From Rhynchonema sp. JSB1_4 (lineage: Eukaryota; Nematoda; Chromadorea; Monhysterida; Xyalidae): DNA of 64,000 nt. Location of the stretch: NCBI GenBank assembly GCA_030248065.1, contig JASAMV010005830.1:30629-94628 (forward strand), written 5' to 3'. The position numbers and the translations under genes are program-made. Shown here in pieces: positions 11,288-24,202 of this stretch. The stretch's first letter is position 1. Every line of letters starts with the position of its first letter. The notes beneath the pieces are model-generated. The model ran no database searches. It was given only the letters and a program-made list of their open reading frames with translations, and was not told the origin of the DNA.

Positions 11288-14200
11288 ATGGACACATCAT
11301 TCGGCTCGGATGGTGAGCGATCGATCAGCTCATCGTCATCAACGGGAACGGATCCCACTGTCAGTCACACTTCGGTCGGTTTAATTCGCCTAATCTATGA
11401 ACATAATTGGACAACTATGTGCGTTGTGATTGTCCGTTTTTAACTGTATTCGCAGACAGGCGGTAGATCAGGTCATCGTCAGAGCCATGGTGGAGCGCCG
11501 CGTAACCCAGGAAACAGACCAGCTGGTTTTCTGTTATTTCTCACACATGCTTTTTTGAAGAACGTGTGTGTGTGTGTTAGCATAGCATATGCCAACTTGC
11601 GATTCGTTATTGTGAAAGCGAGTGTGAAAATCTGAGTGGAAGTTGATATTGCATCTGGCGCAAAAAAAGTCCCACGTGCATTCAGAGTCCACCGGTCTCC
11701 CCGACCACCGAGCTCAACAACAACAAGGCTGCTCTGTCACCAAGCTCGCAATCAACCGACGCGTCACCGTTGAAGTTCTCGATCGCACAAATTCTCAGTC
11801 CGGCGTTCGGCAGCAAAAAGGTACATACGAGGCGATGTTTGGTACATTTAGAAGCCGTGACCATTTCGTTTGCGTACATATACTAACAGCCAGCGGTCTA
11901 CAAGACAAGTTTCCTTTTGGTATATATATGAAGGAGCGTTGCACCAGCGCGTTTTCAGTGCGATTGCACCCACCCAGCTTCCAAGCCTGATCTCAATCCC
12001 CAATTTTAGCAACAACAGGCCATCAACCTAACGACATCCCCATCCAAGTCCCTCACGCCTCCGTCATCCCTGAAATCGCCAACATCAAGCGATGGGGGTC
12101 TGGTGTCACCAACGGGTTCACATACAAGCACTGGAACATCATCGAGCAGCTTGTTCCCGCCCAAGCAACTCTGGCCCGCGTGGGTCTACTGCACACGATA
12201 CTCTGATCGACCCAGTTCCGGTCGGTTGATGTTTCATTCGATTTGAAATTGCGAGCGCTTTAAAACCTGGTGGTCGGATGGGATCTGCCTTGGTCCGATT
12301 CGGTCGGATCCAATCCACTAGTTCGATGGCGTTTCGGGTTTTCTAAGATTTGTAGCTAGTTTTCTTGTAGGCATATGTAGTTTTTACATAAAACATCAAA
12401 CCAGAAATACGAACACAAGTACACTCAGTTACTCAGCTGTCACGTCACCTGCGATTAGTGTTAAAACGCGCGGTTCTTCTGGTATCGCAATTGATGCTAT
12501 GACATCTTTGTGCCAAAATGTACTTGTCTGTGAGGCGCATGTTTGAGCACCCCAGCTGGGTTCACGAGGTGCCGTTCCAGAATAATATGCGCATCGTTGG
12601 AGCACTACTGCACTTCATGGTGTCTGCTGTTATGTATTTCATGCAAAAAGATGCTCAACCCCATTTATGAATCGTTTTGTCCGTCCAACCCTGAGCTATA
12701 ACATTGTCAGCCATCTGGTCTTGCCAAAAACGGCCCCTTGTTTCGCGTGACGTTATGTGTTTTGTGCGCCCACTTTGGTTTCATTTCGGTCATACGGTAG
12801 GAATACACCATACACCGTACCGTACATGTACCTAGCTTGCGTGTTATCATCATCATCATGCATATATCTATGTGCATTCTAGTTTTTAGAACTTTAACAT
12901 GATCGAACTTTGTTCGTTCAATTCAGTTTTGAACTTCTACATGCATCTGTAACAGCTGAAAGTCGAAATCAACTTTGGGCGTCACTTGTGACCAAAAGTC
13001 GCGCTGCCACATGCTCACAAACTGCAGTATTAAAAAAACGAGAGGACACGGGGGTATCAATGCAATAATAACCGTTTTAAAATTAATAGATGAACATGCA
13101 AAATACAGTAGCAGAGTATAACAGTGTAAATGTTTGGTAGTTTGCAGTTAAAATGCATGTATAAGTGACTTGTCGCATTGCAGCGCCACTTGCTCATGTG
13201 ATGACGAAAATGTGGGACAACTTTAAAGAAAATTGCAATTTGCACTTTAAAAAAATATTTGTGTCCCTGTGTTTTCCCGACCCGATATGTACATAGGTAG
13301 CAAACAGCGCTATTTTGTCCCACCGATAAACATCTACATTTGCATATGTGCATGCACATCATGTTTGTGGACGCAAGGTTATGTGTGCACCTGCAGAAAG
13401 GGTGCCGAAAGTTTGTTTGGCCTTTCTCTGTGTCAAATGTAAATTGCCTTAACCCAAGAAAAAGTACACGTTGTATGTACTAGTGTAGAGCAACATGGTA
13501 ATCATTATTATGTCGAAGAAAACATGCAAATTGAAACCAGTACAAGTTGGAGATACCGTTTCTTTTGGCAAAACACCGCCACGAATCAACGCGGCGAATC
13601 AACTCGAGCCACTCGTAATGGGGTTGTCATATGAACAAGCGTGTAATATACGACCGTTTTGACTCAGGAAGGTTTTGAAACATGCTACGTATGTTATGTA
13701 TGTATATGTGTTTAGTTTGTCATAAACAGATTGGACCTCTAAACGCCATCATAATGCCGTTAAATCGTATCCCGACATGACAAACCAAATTAAAATATAA
13801 ACCATCATAACAGGCATGACAGCGCGTCAGCTGGTCAATGTGTTATGATACGGTAAACTGTGGTGTTAAATGTGCACAAATGACAATAAACGAACCATTC
13901 TTTAAGAATGTGGGGACAATTCAACATCGATTACCTACTTTAAACTGCTGCCAGATTTGTAGATTTTCGTGGGTATTCGGTTCCAAAGGATTACGGTGGC
14001 AAATTAGTATCACGGCATACCTATTGTAGTCTCCATAAAACCGAGAGTTCACGCTTATCACTTGGCAGTTATCAATAACAAGGCTGCTATTTATAATCTT
14101 CCCATGTCCAGACCAATTCACGAGCGCAGGTTTATGCAATAACCATTAATCCAATTATAATTGCGTCACAGTCACAATTATAGTATAGTTGCGGCATCGA

Positions 14201-17200
14201 CCAGTAATCTAAGCCTTTCATCATCAATTTATCGATATTTGTGTTTGTTTCAAAACTACTCAATTTATCCAAAAATGCCCCAAACCTTTTCACACTCGGA
14301 TTAGGGTTCCCAGGTCTCTGGTCATAACTTTCTCATGCGTATCATTAATAACAGGCATGCACACCAAGATGTAAATCAGCGCATATCGGTGACTAATTGA
14401 GGTATGCGTAACTGTAACCCAAACATTGACGTCCCTTATCAGGGGTCCACATCACACATCAGCCTGGCCTGAGTATAATGGCCTGGTGTTTGACCTTAGT
14501 CAGGCTACCGTATGTCTACCGAAGTGCTGAGCACCTTCGTTTGTATACATGTGAACATTGGTGACTTGTATGTATGAGTCTGACATGATATCCGTAGCTG
14601 AGTCGTATTTTCAATGGCTTTGAGCATGAGTGCAATGCATTCTGGTGTGTCGCATGATTGACCATTGACCACTCGACGTTTCTGCTCAATCATGGATAAG
14701 TCTTACGAGATTACGAGAGCTAAGGTACATAGTGAGCGTGTGATATATCGTGTTAACAGCACATCGTAAACCGATGGTCATGCAATGTCCACTCCAGATT
14801 TCTGTTAGGGACCAAGACCAAGTTTATGTGGGCGATCTAACAGCAGCACCCAAGTACAGTCATTCGTGGATAATAAAGCGCGAAATATCAGTTGTATAAC
14901 AACTTGTGCCCGCATCCGCACTTGTAATATTCTAATCTCGCCCATGAGCATGACAGTCGTGAAGTCTTGTTGATGATACAGACATTGCGGGGCCAAACCT
15001 ATGCGACATGTATATGCTGTTACACCGTAATGCTATAACTTGTATCTCAAATATCAACGCACCAGACCAATAGGTGCAAATAATCTTTTCGTTATCATTT
15101 TGCATTGCACATTCGGCAATAAATAATGAACTTATGCGTTCTAGGATCCATACTTTGTGTAAGTTGTCCTTCAACTTAGCACATTCACCGTAGATTGACA
15201 AAGGTGTATAGGTTGTGCGATTTGGAAGTACGGTAAAGCCAGGTTAGGTTACGGTAGCTTGTATGGCAGCAACAAGCCTCCCAATAAGTAAGCCAACACC
15301 CGCAAATGAGTATGTTCACGTAACGCAAAAAAAAGTGCGAGCAGGAAAAGTCTGCAGTGGCTCGAAATTGATCCATCACCTTGTGTGGATGTAGGTCGGG
15401 TCGGGTTTGACAGTTTTGACCAATTGCAGGGTTGACTGTTGCTGCTTAAGGGCTGTTGGATCCACATGGACCGTTGCGTCTTTCAAGCTGCACGAACTAG
15501 CCTACATTTGTACTTGTTTGTACCCAATTTAGAGATTCGGCTGTGAATTTTTGGGTGTGGAACCCAAACTATAGACAGAACAGCCTGTCGATGTGTCGGG
15601 CGAGCAACCGCGATTAGGCCATCATTCCCAGCCATCAACACTGTGTTTCGCCCACAAAACACCTAACGCACACACCTTATGTACGTACTTCACAGGTGAA
15701 ATTTTGTTGAGTATACCATTATTGAAGTAAACGCAGAGTATTATTAGCACCACAAAGCGAGAAACCGTACCCAATGAAACACATCCCAGAAAATTTAGTC
15801 GTTGACGATTAGTGCTAATATGGGAAATCGACAGCAACGTTGTTGTGAGCAAAAGTCAACCAATGTGTGTGGAGGAGCGGGCGCGTCATGTGTCGCCAAT
15901 TTGTCAGTGAACGGCAATATATACGATAGATATACGAATTGCTTTATGTCGACACACACACACACACACACGTATAGACACTGCAATAAAGTTATCCTGG
16001 ATCAACGTTCCATAGTTGTTGGGTTCATGGGGAGGTTTGTGATCGGCGAAATGGGGACCTGGCCTATTTGTAGTGTGTCGACACACTTGGTTGGCCAGCC
16101 GGTGCATTCATGCTGACGATGCCCTGGTGGTGTACCGCTGTTGGTGATGGGCTGAATGACTCTTCATTATTTTGATAGCTTTGGGCCCAACAATTTCTAT
16201 AATGCATGTCATTCATGGACAAATGTCTTTGGTACCGGTGTCCACCCGCAGTGTTGAGTACCAAATAACAGTCAGCCAACCAACGCTAATAAGTGTGTTC
16301 CAAACCAAGAGAGAATAACAGTTGTTGTTCAAGACAGCAAATCAAATAGCTAAACAGAATACACACACACACCCAAATCTTCAAGCTAATCATTCAACCA
16401 ACATAACCGTGTGTGGCCCGGCGGGGAAGTGCTATGTACATAGCTCACTCAGCCTCTCACCCAAGGGCTGGGCCTGCTGAAAACTGACAAGCGCCAATTA
16501 GCTCGTTACACCAACTGACACTTCGACAACTTGGCTGGACCGTGGGTTATAGGAGTGATCGATCCGAAAAACACTGTGGATTCAGCACAGCAATGTTCTT
16601 TTTCGTTGTCCGTACCTGCTTTCGCAGACGGATTGTGTACCACCCGGGTCGTCCTCAGTGAGACAACACCAAATGGTCACGTGATCTCTAAACGGGCGGC
16701 TAATGTTTCACAAAAATGTGTCATGTAGCCTTCCAACCAACCATTTATGTAGCTCAATTTTGCTTACGACATATCTTCCAGTGGGTTCGCCCCAGCAAGT
16801 ATAACCAAACCACGTTTACCGCAGGTATAACCACCCCGAATATCTCGCACTGATTGTATATCTCTAAATAACGCCTCGGCGTAAAATAATGTACACTATC
16901 CGGCCCTGTCGCTCCAAGCTTCTCGAATCTTGGGCCCTTCTGGTGTACATGTACGTGCCTCTTCGGTTTTCGGTTGTGCCCTACAATTTTATGAGAAAGA
17001 CATAAACTGCGATGAGCAACAACTGTTCGCAAGCAGACAGGCGGGCCCATATTGCGACCTGATGACTTTACAAATGAGCCGTCCGTTTAGGTGCACAAAC
17101 GCTGGCTGAAACCATACTGCTTGGGTGCATACTTGCTGGTGCTTTTATCGGGGCCCACCAGAGACTAACTTAAAGTCACTCTATCCAGAAGCCCAAAGGC

Positions 17201-20200
17201 ACCCAACGTACAAATTGCAAGAACCCAAATATTGCTGCCAAACAATGCTCAAGAGCTATTAGCAAGTGCTAAAGTCATAAATAAGCGCCCTGTTCAGTCA
17301 GAGGCGAGAGGGCTGTTTTCCGCCCAAACGTATAAATACAATAACAGACATTTGAGAGCGCACATTTCGATATGGTGTGCAATGTATCTTACAATAAGCG
17401 CGGACGGGTTTTTTGTGCCCGCTAGACATCGTGGCTCCTTCATAGCCACTGGCCGATTGGGTCTAATAAAGATAAGGGGTCGCCACTGCGTTGTGGAACA
17501 GCATCGTGTGTTGTAAATTGTTCGGCCACTGAAAACACTCGAGTTGTAGTAATTTCGAATCGTTCCCGGTACAGAGCACCGATCAGAGATAAGGGTAACG
17601 GCCCCGAAATTGGTTGCACTGCGCACAATTAGTGCGCGCGGAAAAAATGTGGTCTTTCTTTCAAGTCTTGGACGGTGATTAGCTGAGTGAATTGTTGAAC
17701 GGCGGGGATTACGGTAGCTACAAAGTACAGTAACCCTCCATAAGCTGTAATCATTCTATCAACCCATCGTTGTCAAAGAGCAGCCAGCACAATTCTGAAC
17801 GGTGGGAATTTTATTGGGCACCTTGATGTTTCACGTTCTTATCGTATGTTTCATTAAATTACTGGCTGAACCGAATATCCCCACCCGGTCATCTATACGT
17901 AAACGAATTTATATGTGTCCAACACGCGCTCGGTCGTCTGCTTGTGTTCTATCAATCGCCAACTAGCAAGCGAGCGCAATTTCGACTTCCGTAAAAAGCT
18001 AATTTCAACGCCTCTTGGCTGGGATGCAACGACCACTTTGAGACATCGTCGGCTTTATAGACATCCGGAGAGTTTGGATTAAGCCGATTTGTTTAGCGGT
18101 CAGTTTCTGGGTGCAAGTAATCAACAGCAGGCAGGATCGCATCAGAAATTGCGGTACCAAACGGCCAAATACATACAGAGAGCACAATGTGTATGTTTTA
18201 TTTCACCCCACCCTGCACAATGAATGTGCAATATGCATGCAAATCCGCTTTGACCAATTTCGCACCAATTATGTACCACAATCAATGATTTCCTTCCGCC
18301 ACAAACATGGAGCCAAAGTGATTTCGTGTGAATTTGTGATTGTGCTGTTTGTACGCGTCACTGAATACGGTACAGTTGGTCTGTTTATGCGCGGGCGCAA
18401 TTTCTTCCGATGTTATCACCGATCTTGGACGAAGCCGCTCTTTTGTCGGAAATTGCTTTCGATCTTGTGTGATTTTTTCTCTCTCTCTCTCAAAGATGGT
18501 CTGGTTTGCCTTGCTGCTTTGAGCAAAGCAACACGCTGAATAAGGAATGGTTGTTCATGCAATGAAAACCGGTGTACCTATATTCGTTTATTATCAAAGC
18601 CAAACGCGATCCACTGCGTATTTTGTAACCATTATTGAAGCGCAGCATCTCGAACCACGCTGCGGTACCGAAGTACTTTGGGCTGAAACAGCAGCGTGTG
18701 TCAAACGATGACATGGACACGCTATTGACGACTAAAACAACAAAATTGCGCCGAGGTTCAATTATAGACAGATACGACTTCAATTCATTTTACTAGCTCG
18801 TCTTTTCCTGTCACACTTGATCACACGCAATTCATGGGTCCGGCCTGTTACGTTGTGTTCATCCACTTACACTTGCGGTACCGAATAACCAAATACCGTA
18901 ATCCTCACGACGTTCGTTGGACGCAATAATTGGGCCGGTGACAAGCTTGTGATATGACCGAGGCTTCATTGCTTGCGGTCGGGGTTAAAAGAGCGTGAAA
19001 CAATAATGATGACTGAGACAAGCAGTACTTTGCTGCACATTCGGACACAAATTGGAACACGGCAGCCTTGTGCAAGCTCTAAGCCATCCGAACATCCGCC
19101 GTCACAAGGCAGTGTGATTGTGTGTCATCATTATCTCATTGGTCCGGAAGACAGTTCGACCCGCTGTCAAGCCTGCCTGTCACGGCACTTGTGCCATAAT
19201 ATATTTACTCGCAATGTTTGTGTTTGTGTGCTATATCAGCGCATCCTCAATTAAGCAGCGCACGAATTTCATATTAAACCGAGATGTCCGACATCCTTAG
19301 ATTGGTTCAGGCTTGCTAACAGCCGTGTTTTTGAACCATGAACCTAAGAGTACCCTACAATTACATTTTGCGCACAAACACACATTATTGTTGGCAATGC
19401 CGATTTCCTATGCGCAATATTGCGGTTTGCACGTGTGTGTAATATACCGTAATCCCATTATTACGTGCGTGTGATTTTTTTATGCAAATTAGCTAATCGT
19501 CTCTTTTCGTCTGTCTGTGATGAGTGCGAAGCAGTGAAGCGGCGCGGGCACTCTTTCAGATAAGTTTATGATTATTTGCGGCAATAAATGACCGCAATAA
19601 GCGAATAGCAAAAGCAATAATGCTCTTCATCGTATACACTGGGGGACTAGAGTCAATTGAATCTTGATTAAAGCACCGTTGCGCTCTTTGAGCAAATCCG
19701 CAAACGAAATTAAATTAGAGCTTGGACTCTCAATTTCGGGGTTGTCTTTCCACACCGTAATCACAATTGTAATTATTTGGTTGAAGGGCTACGGTATTGC
19801 TACGCATTTACAACTTACGTTGGCAAAACTAACGATTTTATCAAACTGTACACCCCATGCGCACACAATTCATTCCACGATTGCTCTATTGCAGAACAAT
19901 GAATTTAGTCCTGCCGTGTCATACATAGAAATACAAACTCAGGCGTGCCCGTGCGCATTAATTTTGCATTTATATTTGTAAATTGCACTAAATGCGAATT
20001 ACAACTGTGTTCACATAATAATATGCAGTCCAAGTCTTGCATGCTCATAAAACTTCGTGGCCGAAACGACCAGAACTTTTTGCGCATGTTTAACAACAAC
20101 AACTACATAAGAAAATATGTAAAATTACATGTAAATACCTTTACGACAAACAAAAGGAGACAGTTTCATTACGCCGCGACATTGAGACGATACTTGTTGG

Positions 20201-22660
20201 TATATTTGCATGCAGTGCAATTCTAAACGGTCGTTAACCGGCCCGTCATGAAAATTAAACGATAAATTGCTGCGAGCGTTGTCATACGTTATTGAGGTTG
20301 CAGTTCTGGTTTGAAAATGAATTCGTCTTTGAACCCAGACCTAAACCGGGAGTCGATTTGGTGCAAACCTTTTTAAAGGGACGCTGAGAAGACGCAAAGT
20401 TTAGATAAGGATCAGTATCGTGTTTGAAACGGCGAATACATGCGCGTGTGATAGACACGACAAGGAAAGAAATTATAATCTATCAAGTGCTGAAGGGTCG
20501 TTATCATCAAAGTATGCACTTTCTCTTTTATTTCATTTTGCACTTTATCTGGTCGCGGGAACAGGAATGCGGAGCGGAGCTATTGTGAACGTTTCGCATT
20601 CCATTTATTTCAACTTAATAAATTTGGCGCCCGTTTTGTCTGTGCATGGAACGTTGGCGCTTACGAACTTTTTAAGCGCAATATTCTATGAAACAAAGAA
20701 CCACACGGTTAAGGGTGTCAGGTGACAAATTGTTTGAAGTTGTCATTCGACAAAAGTGTCATGTACATGCTTAAAAACTCTTATGCGTTTGAGCGCAAGG
20801 AATGTGTTGATTCCAAATTTCCTACCGTAATCCATCGGGTCTCAAGTTTGCGGTAAAACATCATGTGCGCGGATCATTGTGAAGACGGCCTAAGCAAACA
20901 GAGCAACGACAGTGATACATAACCTTGGCAAAATGTGCTAGTAACGCGCAAGTTTGCATGTTTTGCAAGCGTGTAATTGCCGTTGTAAAGTTGTGCGAAG
21001 TCATTCTGGTATACTGTATGTAGCAGTGAGTCCATTCACCATGTTCGGCACGTGGTATACCTGACAAGGACACAAATTGGTGCGGTTTGAGATTCCCTGT
21101 GATTTGCGGTTTTGGTTCATATCTCATCAGTCGTGCTCAACGCAATCTGCAATTGTGATGTGAACTGGGCCAAAGCGATTTGCATGTGGTGCTCACTGCT
21201 GTGTCGCATGAAGATTGTAATCAGATACACTCGTACCCAGACATGATACTTGACATCAACTAACCATTAACACAAAGTTGCTACCCGCAAACAGAGCTTG
21301 GATTGGATGTTCGTTGCCTATTATGGTCATAGAAAACGTATACTAATAAAGACTGTGTGAAACCACGACTGGTCTATATTTCAAGCGCTGCTGAATTAAG
21401 AACCCTTGGAAAACATACACTTGGCACTAAATTTGCCTGATCCCCAAATCGGGTTAAAAACCTTGTTTAACCGAGATCATAGCGCTGTTTCAATCTGCCT
21501 TAAAGTAGACCGTGTACATTTTGTACATGTATATATGTGTAGTGTTAGTGTTATGGATGACGTGACGGACCAAATCTGCAGAAAAATATATTCCTAATAA
21601 TTTACCTGTACACACATAAATAATCCGATAATCCAAATTAGCAGATCATTATCCTAATCGATATTTTGTGAGAAAAAGTACTGGTAAATCAAACGTGATC
21701 ATGATCACGTCGGGGGATCAAGGCAAACATTCCCAGATTGTGTAGCAAGCAGTTCATTTCATGGTACATGTTCGAAATATCATAACAATACAAAACAATT
21801 CTGAACATCTCGCACGAAGAAATATTTGTCTATAATAACTGTACAACATGCATACTGTATGTATTCGCCTTGCCATTTCAGGACCGCGTTGTCGTCGTAT
21901 CAAACGCAAGTCGCAATCCAACACGATCGTTGCCGAGGTACCGCAGTCGCCGGACGAGAAACGACCGCGAACCGCATTCACGAACGCACAGTTGGAACGG
22001 TTGAAAAAGGAATTCAATGAGGTCGGTACTTGTTACGCCTTGCTTAGTCAGGGTGAAGGTATGTATATGTCGGTTGACCTCCGCAGCTTTGACGGATCGG
22101 TCAGGCGTTTTTGTCGTAGACAAGTAGGCTGCCAGGCCCTTGGGATTAATTCTATTCTTCGTTTATCATAGCAAATGCTGACGAATAAATAATGATTAAC
22201 AATGATTCTATTAATGAGAATACTTAGCTTTCCAGAACAAATATCTGACCGAGAAGAGGCGACAGGAACTCGCACACGAGCTTGGATTGAATGAATCGCA
22301 GATCAAAATTTGGTTTCAGGTTTGTGGTTTCGATAACTGCTTCCTTGGAGTTCTATGACGAATGCTTTTGTTAGAATCTTGTGCTTCGAGGTCGGGCATC
22401 GTACTTGGCGATTAGATCAGATCGGTCAGTGCCGGCTATAGCCAAACGCTTAATGGCCACCAATGCCCGCTATTCCTATCTTCCATTGATGGAACCATTT
22501 CCAGTACAACCCCTCCGATCAATTCACCAATCCATTTTTACAGAACAAACGCGCGAAAATCAAGAAACAGGTCGGTGCGCGCAATCCCCTCGCTTTGCAC
22601 CTGATGGCCCAGGGACTGTACAATCACGCAACCGTGCCCGTTGATATAGAAGAGGCGTGA
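11288..22660 (+). CDS. en: Engrailed homeodomain transcription factor
   Basis: Six exons (11288-11374, 11686-11820, 12010-12220, 21882-22021, 22236-22319, 22544-22660) give 257 residues. Engrailed proteins are nuclear repressors that pattern segments and neurons. The start [12 protein letters not shown] is followed by a Ser-rich stretch. Exon 2 has the EH1 Groucho-binding motif ([14 protein letters not shown], about residues 59-72). Exon 3 ends with EH2 ([18 protein letters not shown]), spliced in phase 1 to EH3 (PRCRRIKRK). The homeodomain (about residues 170-229) begins [20 protein letters not shown] and contains [17 protein letters not shown]5 ([15 protein letters not shown]) follows. Introns cut the homeobox after FNE and after KIWFQ. 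Intron 3 is 9661 bp. A further possible exon, 11456-11525, does not fit the phases and was left out. Confidence 0.95.
12221..21881 (+). other. Large third intron of engrailed
   Basis: 9661 bp between the EH2 and homeobox exons. No reading frame here has the composition or splice context of a real exon, and the word-repeat elements common elsewhere are almost absent. It contains short simple repeats (ACAC near 15955, CTCT near 18480) and many ACGGTA/TACCGTA hexamers. Long repeat-poor introns in developmental regulators often hold enhancers; that is inference. Confidence 0.6.
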
Positions 22661-24202
22661 AACATCAGCTAGCCGGACTTATATACAATGACTGTGTCTG
22701 TGATTTTTAGTATTATCGATTGAATCAAGAACAAAATGTAGTGCGGAAAAGTATTGGTGTGACATTTCATTTTATTGAATGCTTGTAAATAGTGTTGATT
22801 TGTTGATTCTTGGGTTTAATTTTTACGTTTTTAATCTGTTTTTCAATGATTTTCAGTTCCACTTCCTAAGTGGGAATTTTTGTATCAAGTTACGGCATAG
22901 CAAACGCTGCTTTGTCCTCTTTGCATTGTATCGCTGTAAACACGATATCCCACAAACACAAAATATACGGTATCTATTTTAACATAATGCCCTAATCATT
23001 TTAGTTTCTCGTGATGATCTCTGATGTTGTGAACCCAAAAAAGATTACAGATTTTTATGCGCTTATGATTTTTTTGATCTCATGTTTTCGAATCGTACAA
23101 GGCTTATACCGTATTTCAAGAAGCATTGTGTGTTGTTCGGCGCTATTCAAAGTTGATTTTTATTAATGTTTTTAGTGGATTTCTTTTTATTTCTCTTGTG
23201 TGTACAGCCATACGCGCGTGGTTCGATTATCCTGTGTTTATTTCGTGCCAATATGGTTTTTATAACTGTATGTACGGTAGTTTTGAACAAATGCACCACA
23301 TGTTGGTGCACGGCTTCTCTTGTGTCGCTGCTTCTGGAGTTTGTACTTTGGGCACATTCTGCTGTATCATCCCGTTTGCAGATTTGGGAAATGTTTGTTA
23401 GCTATGAACTTCCACGGACACTGCGTGCAGGAAGATATTATATTTTGCTTGATAAAATAACCAAAAAACTCGCCAAGGTTTGCCACGATATGTACATATA
23501 TGGGACACGGTGCATGGGAAATCGACAGAGCAAGTAAAAATTTCAGCCAAAATTACACCTCTACAAGCAGTAGCACGGCTATTTCCTTCAAAGTCATAAA
23601 CGACAAGTACTGTAATTACTGGAAAGCGCCATGTACCGAACCATGTAAGTCCCCAAGTCGGGGCTTATTCGGAAGTTTTCCGAATAAGCCCCCTGGTGGG
23701 TTCTTAAGTTTTTGCCAGCGTGTTTGATGCAAGCCAAACCCGCGAATGACGGGATCAGGCTGCGTGCTGTTTGAACGAAGTCGCTTGGACAACACGTGCC
23801 GTCGGTGGCTCAAATGCTTGTTGTTTTTAGGTCGGCGCAAATGCGTGTGAGTCGAATTTTTTGCCAAAAACGCCACATAATCAGATGAACACGTGGTGGA
23901 TGATGAAGCAAACGTGAACTCGTGGCCTGATGCTGGGAAACGTATGTATACATGTGCCGACTTTAACAAAAAGCATGTGAGCATGCCATCTTTTAAAACA
24001 AACCGAAGGCGTCTGGTCATCCAAGGCCACTTCGTTCAAACAGCATTGTACTGAAGCCTGATCTCAAATGAGCTCCAAGGAACTTACCGTGTTAGTCTCG
24101 AGACATTTGGCTCATTTCAATCATCAGCACTTGCAAAAAGGTTGAACTTACGGGTTTCCATCCAGTTCTTTTTTTCAGTAACATCGCAGAGCAATTATTT
24201 TT
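22661..24202. other. Engrailed 3' region and intergenic DNA
   Basis: AT-rich sequence after the engrailed stop, presumably starting with its 3' untranslated region. A perfect hairpin occurs at about 23655-23695 (GGGGCTTATTCGGAAG / CTTCCGAATAAGCCCC overlap). Frames of up to 134 codons show no family likeness. Confidence 0.4.

Noticed and set aside
11456..11525. Extra engrailed exon ([20 protein letters not shown])
   Set aside because: Joining it in phase from exon 1 leaves phase 1, which breaks the frame of the EH1 exon; direct splicing 11374 to 11686 is in phase.
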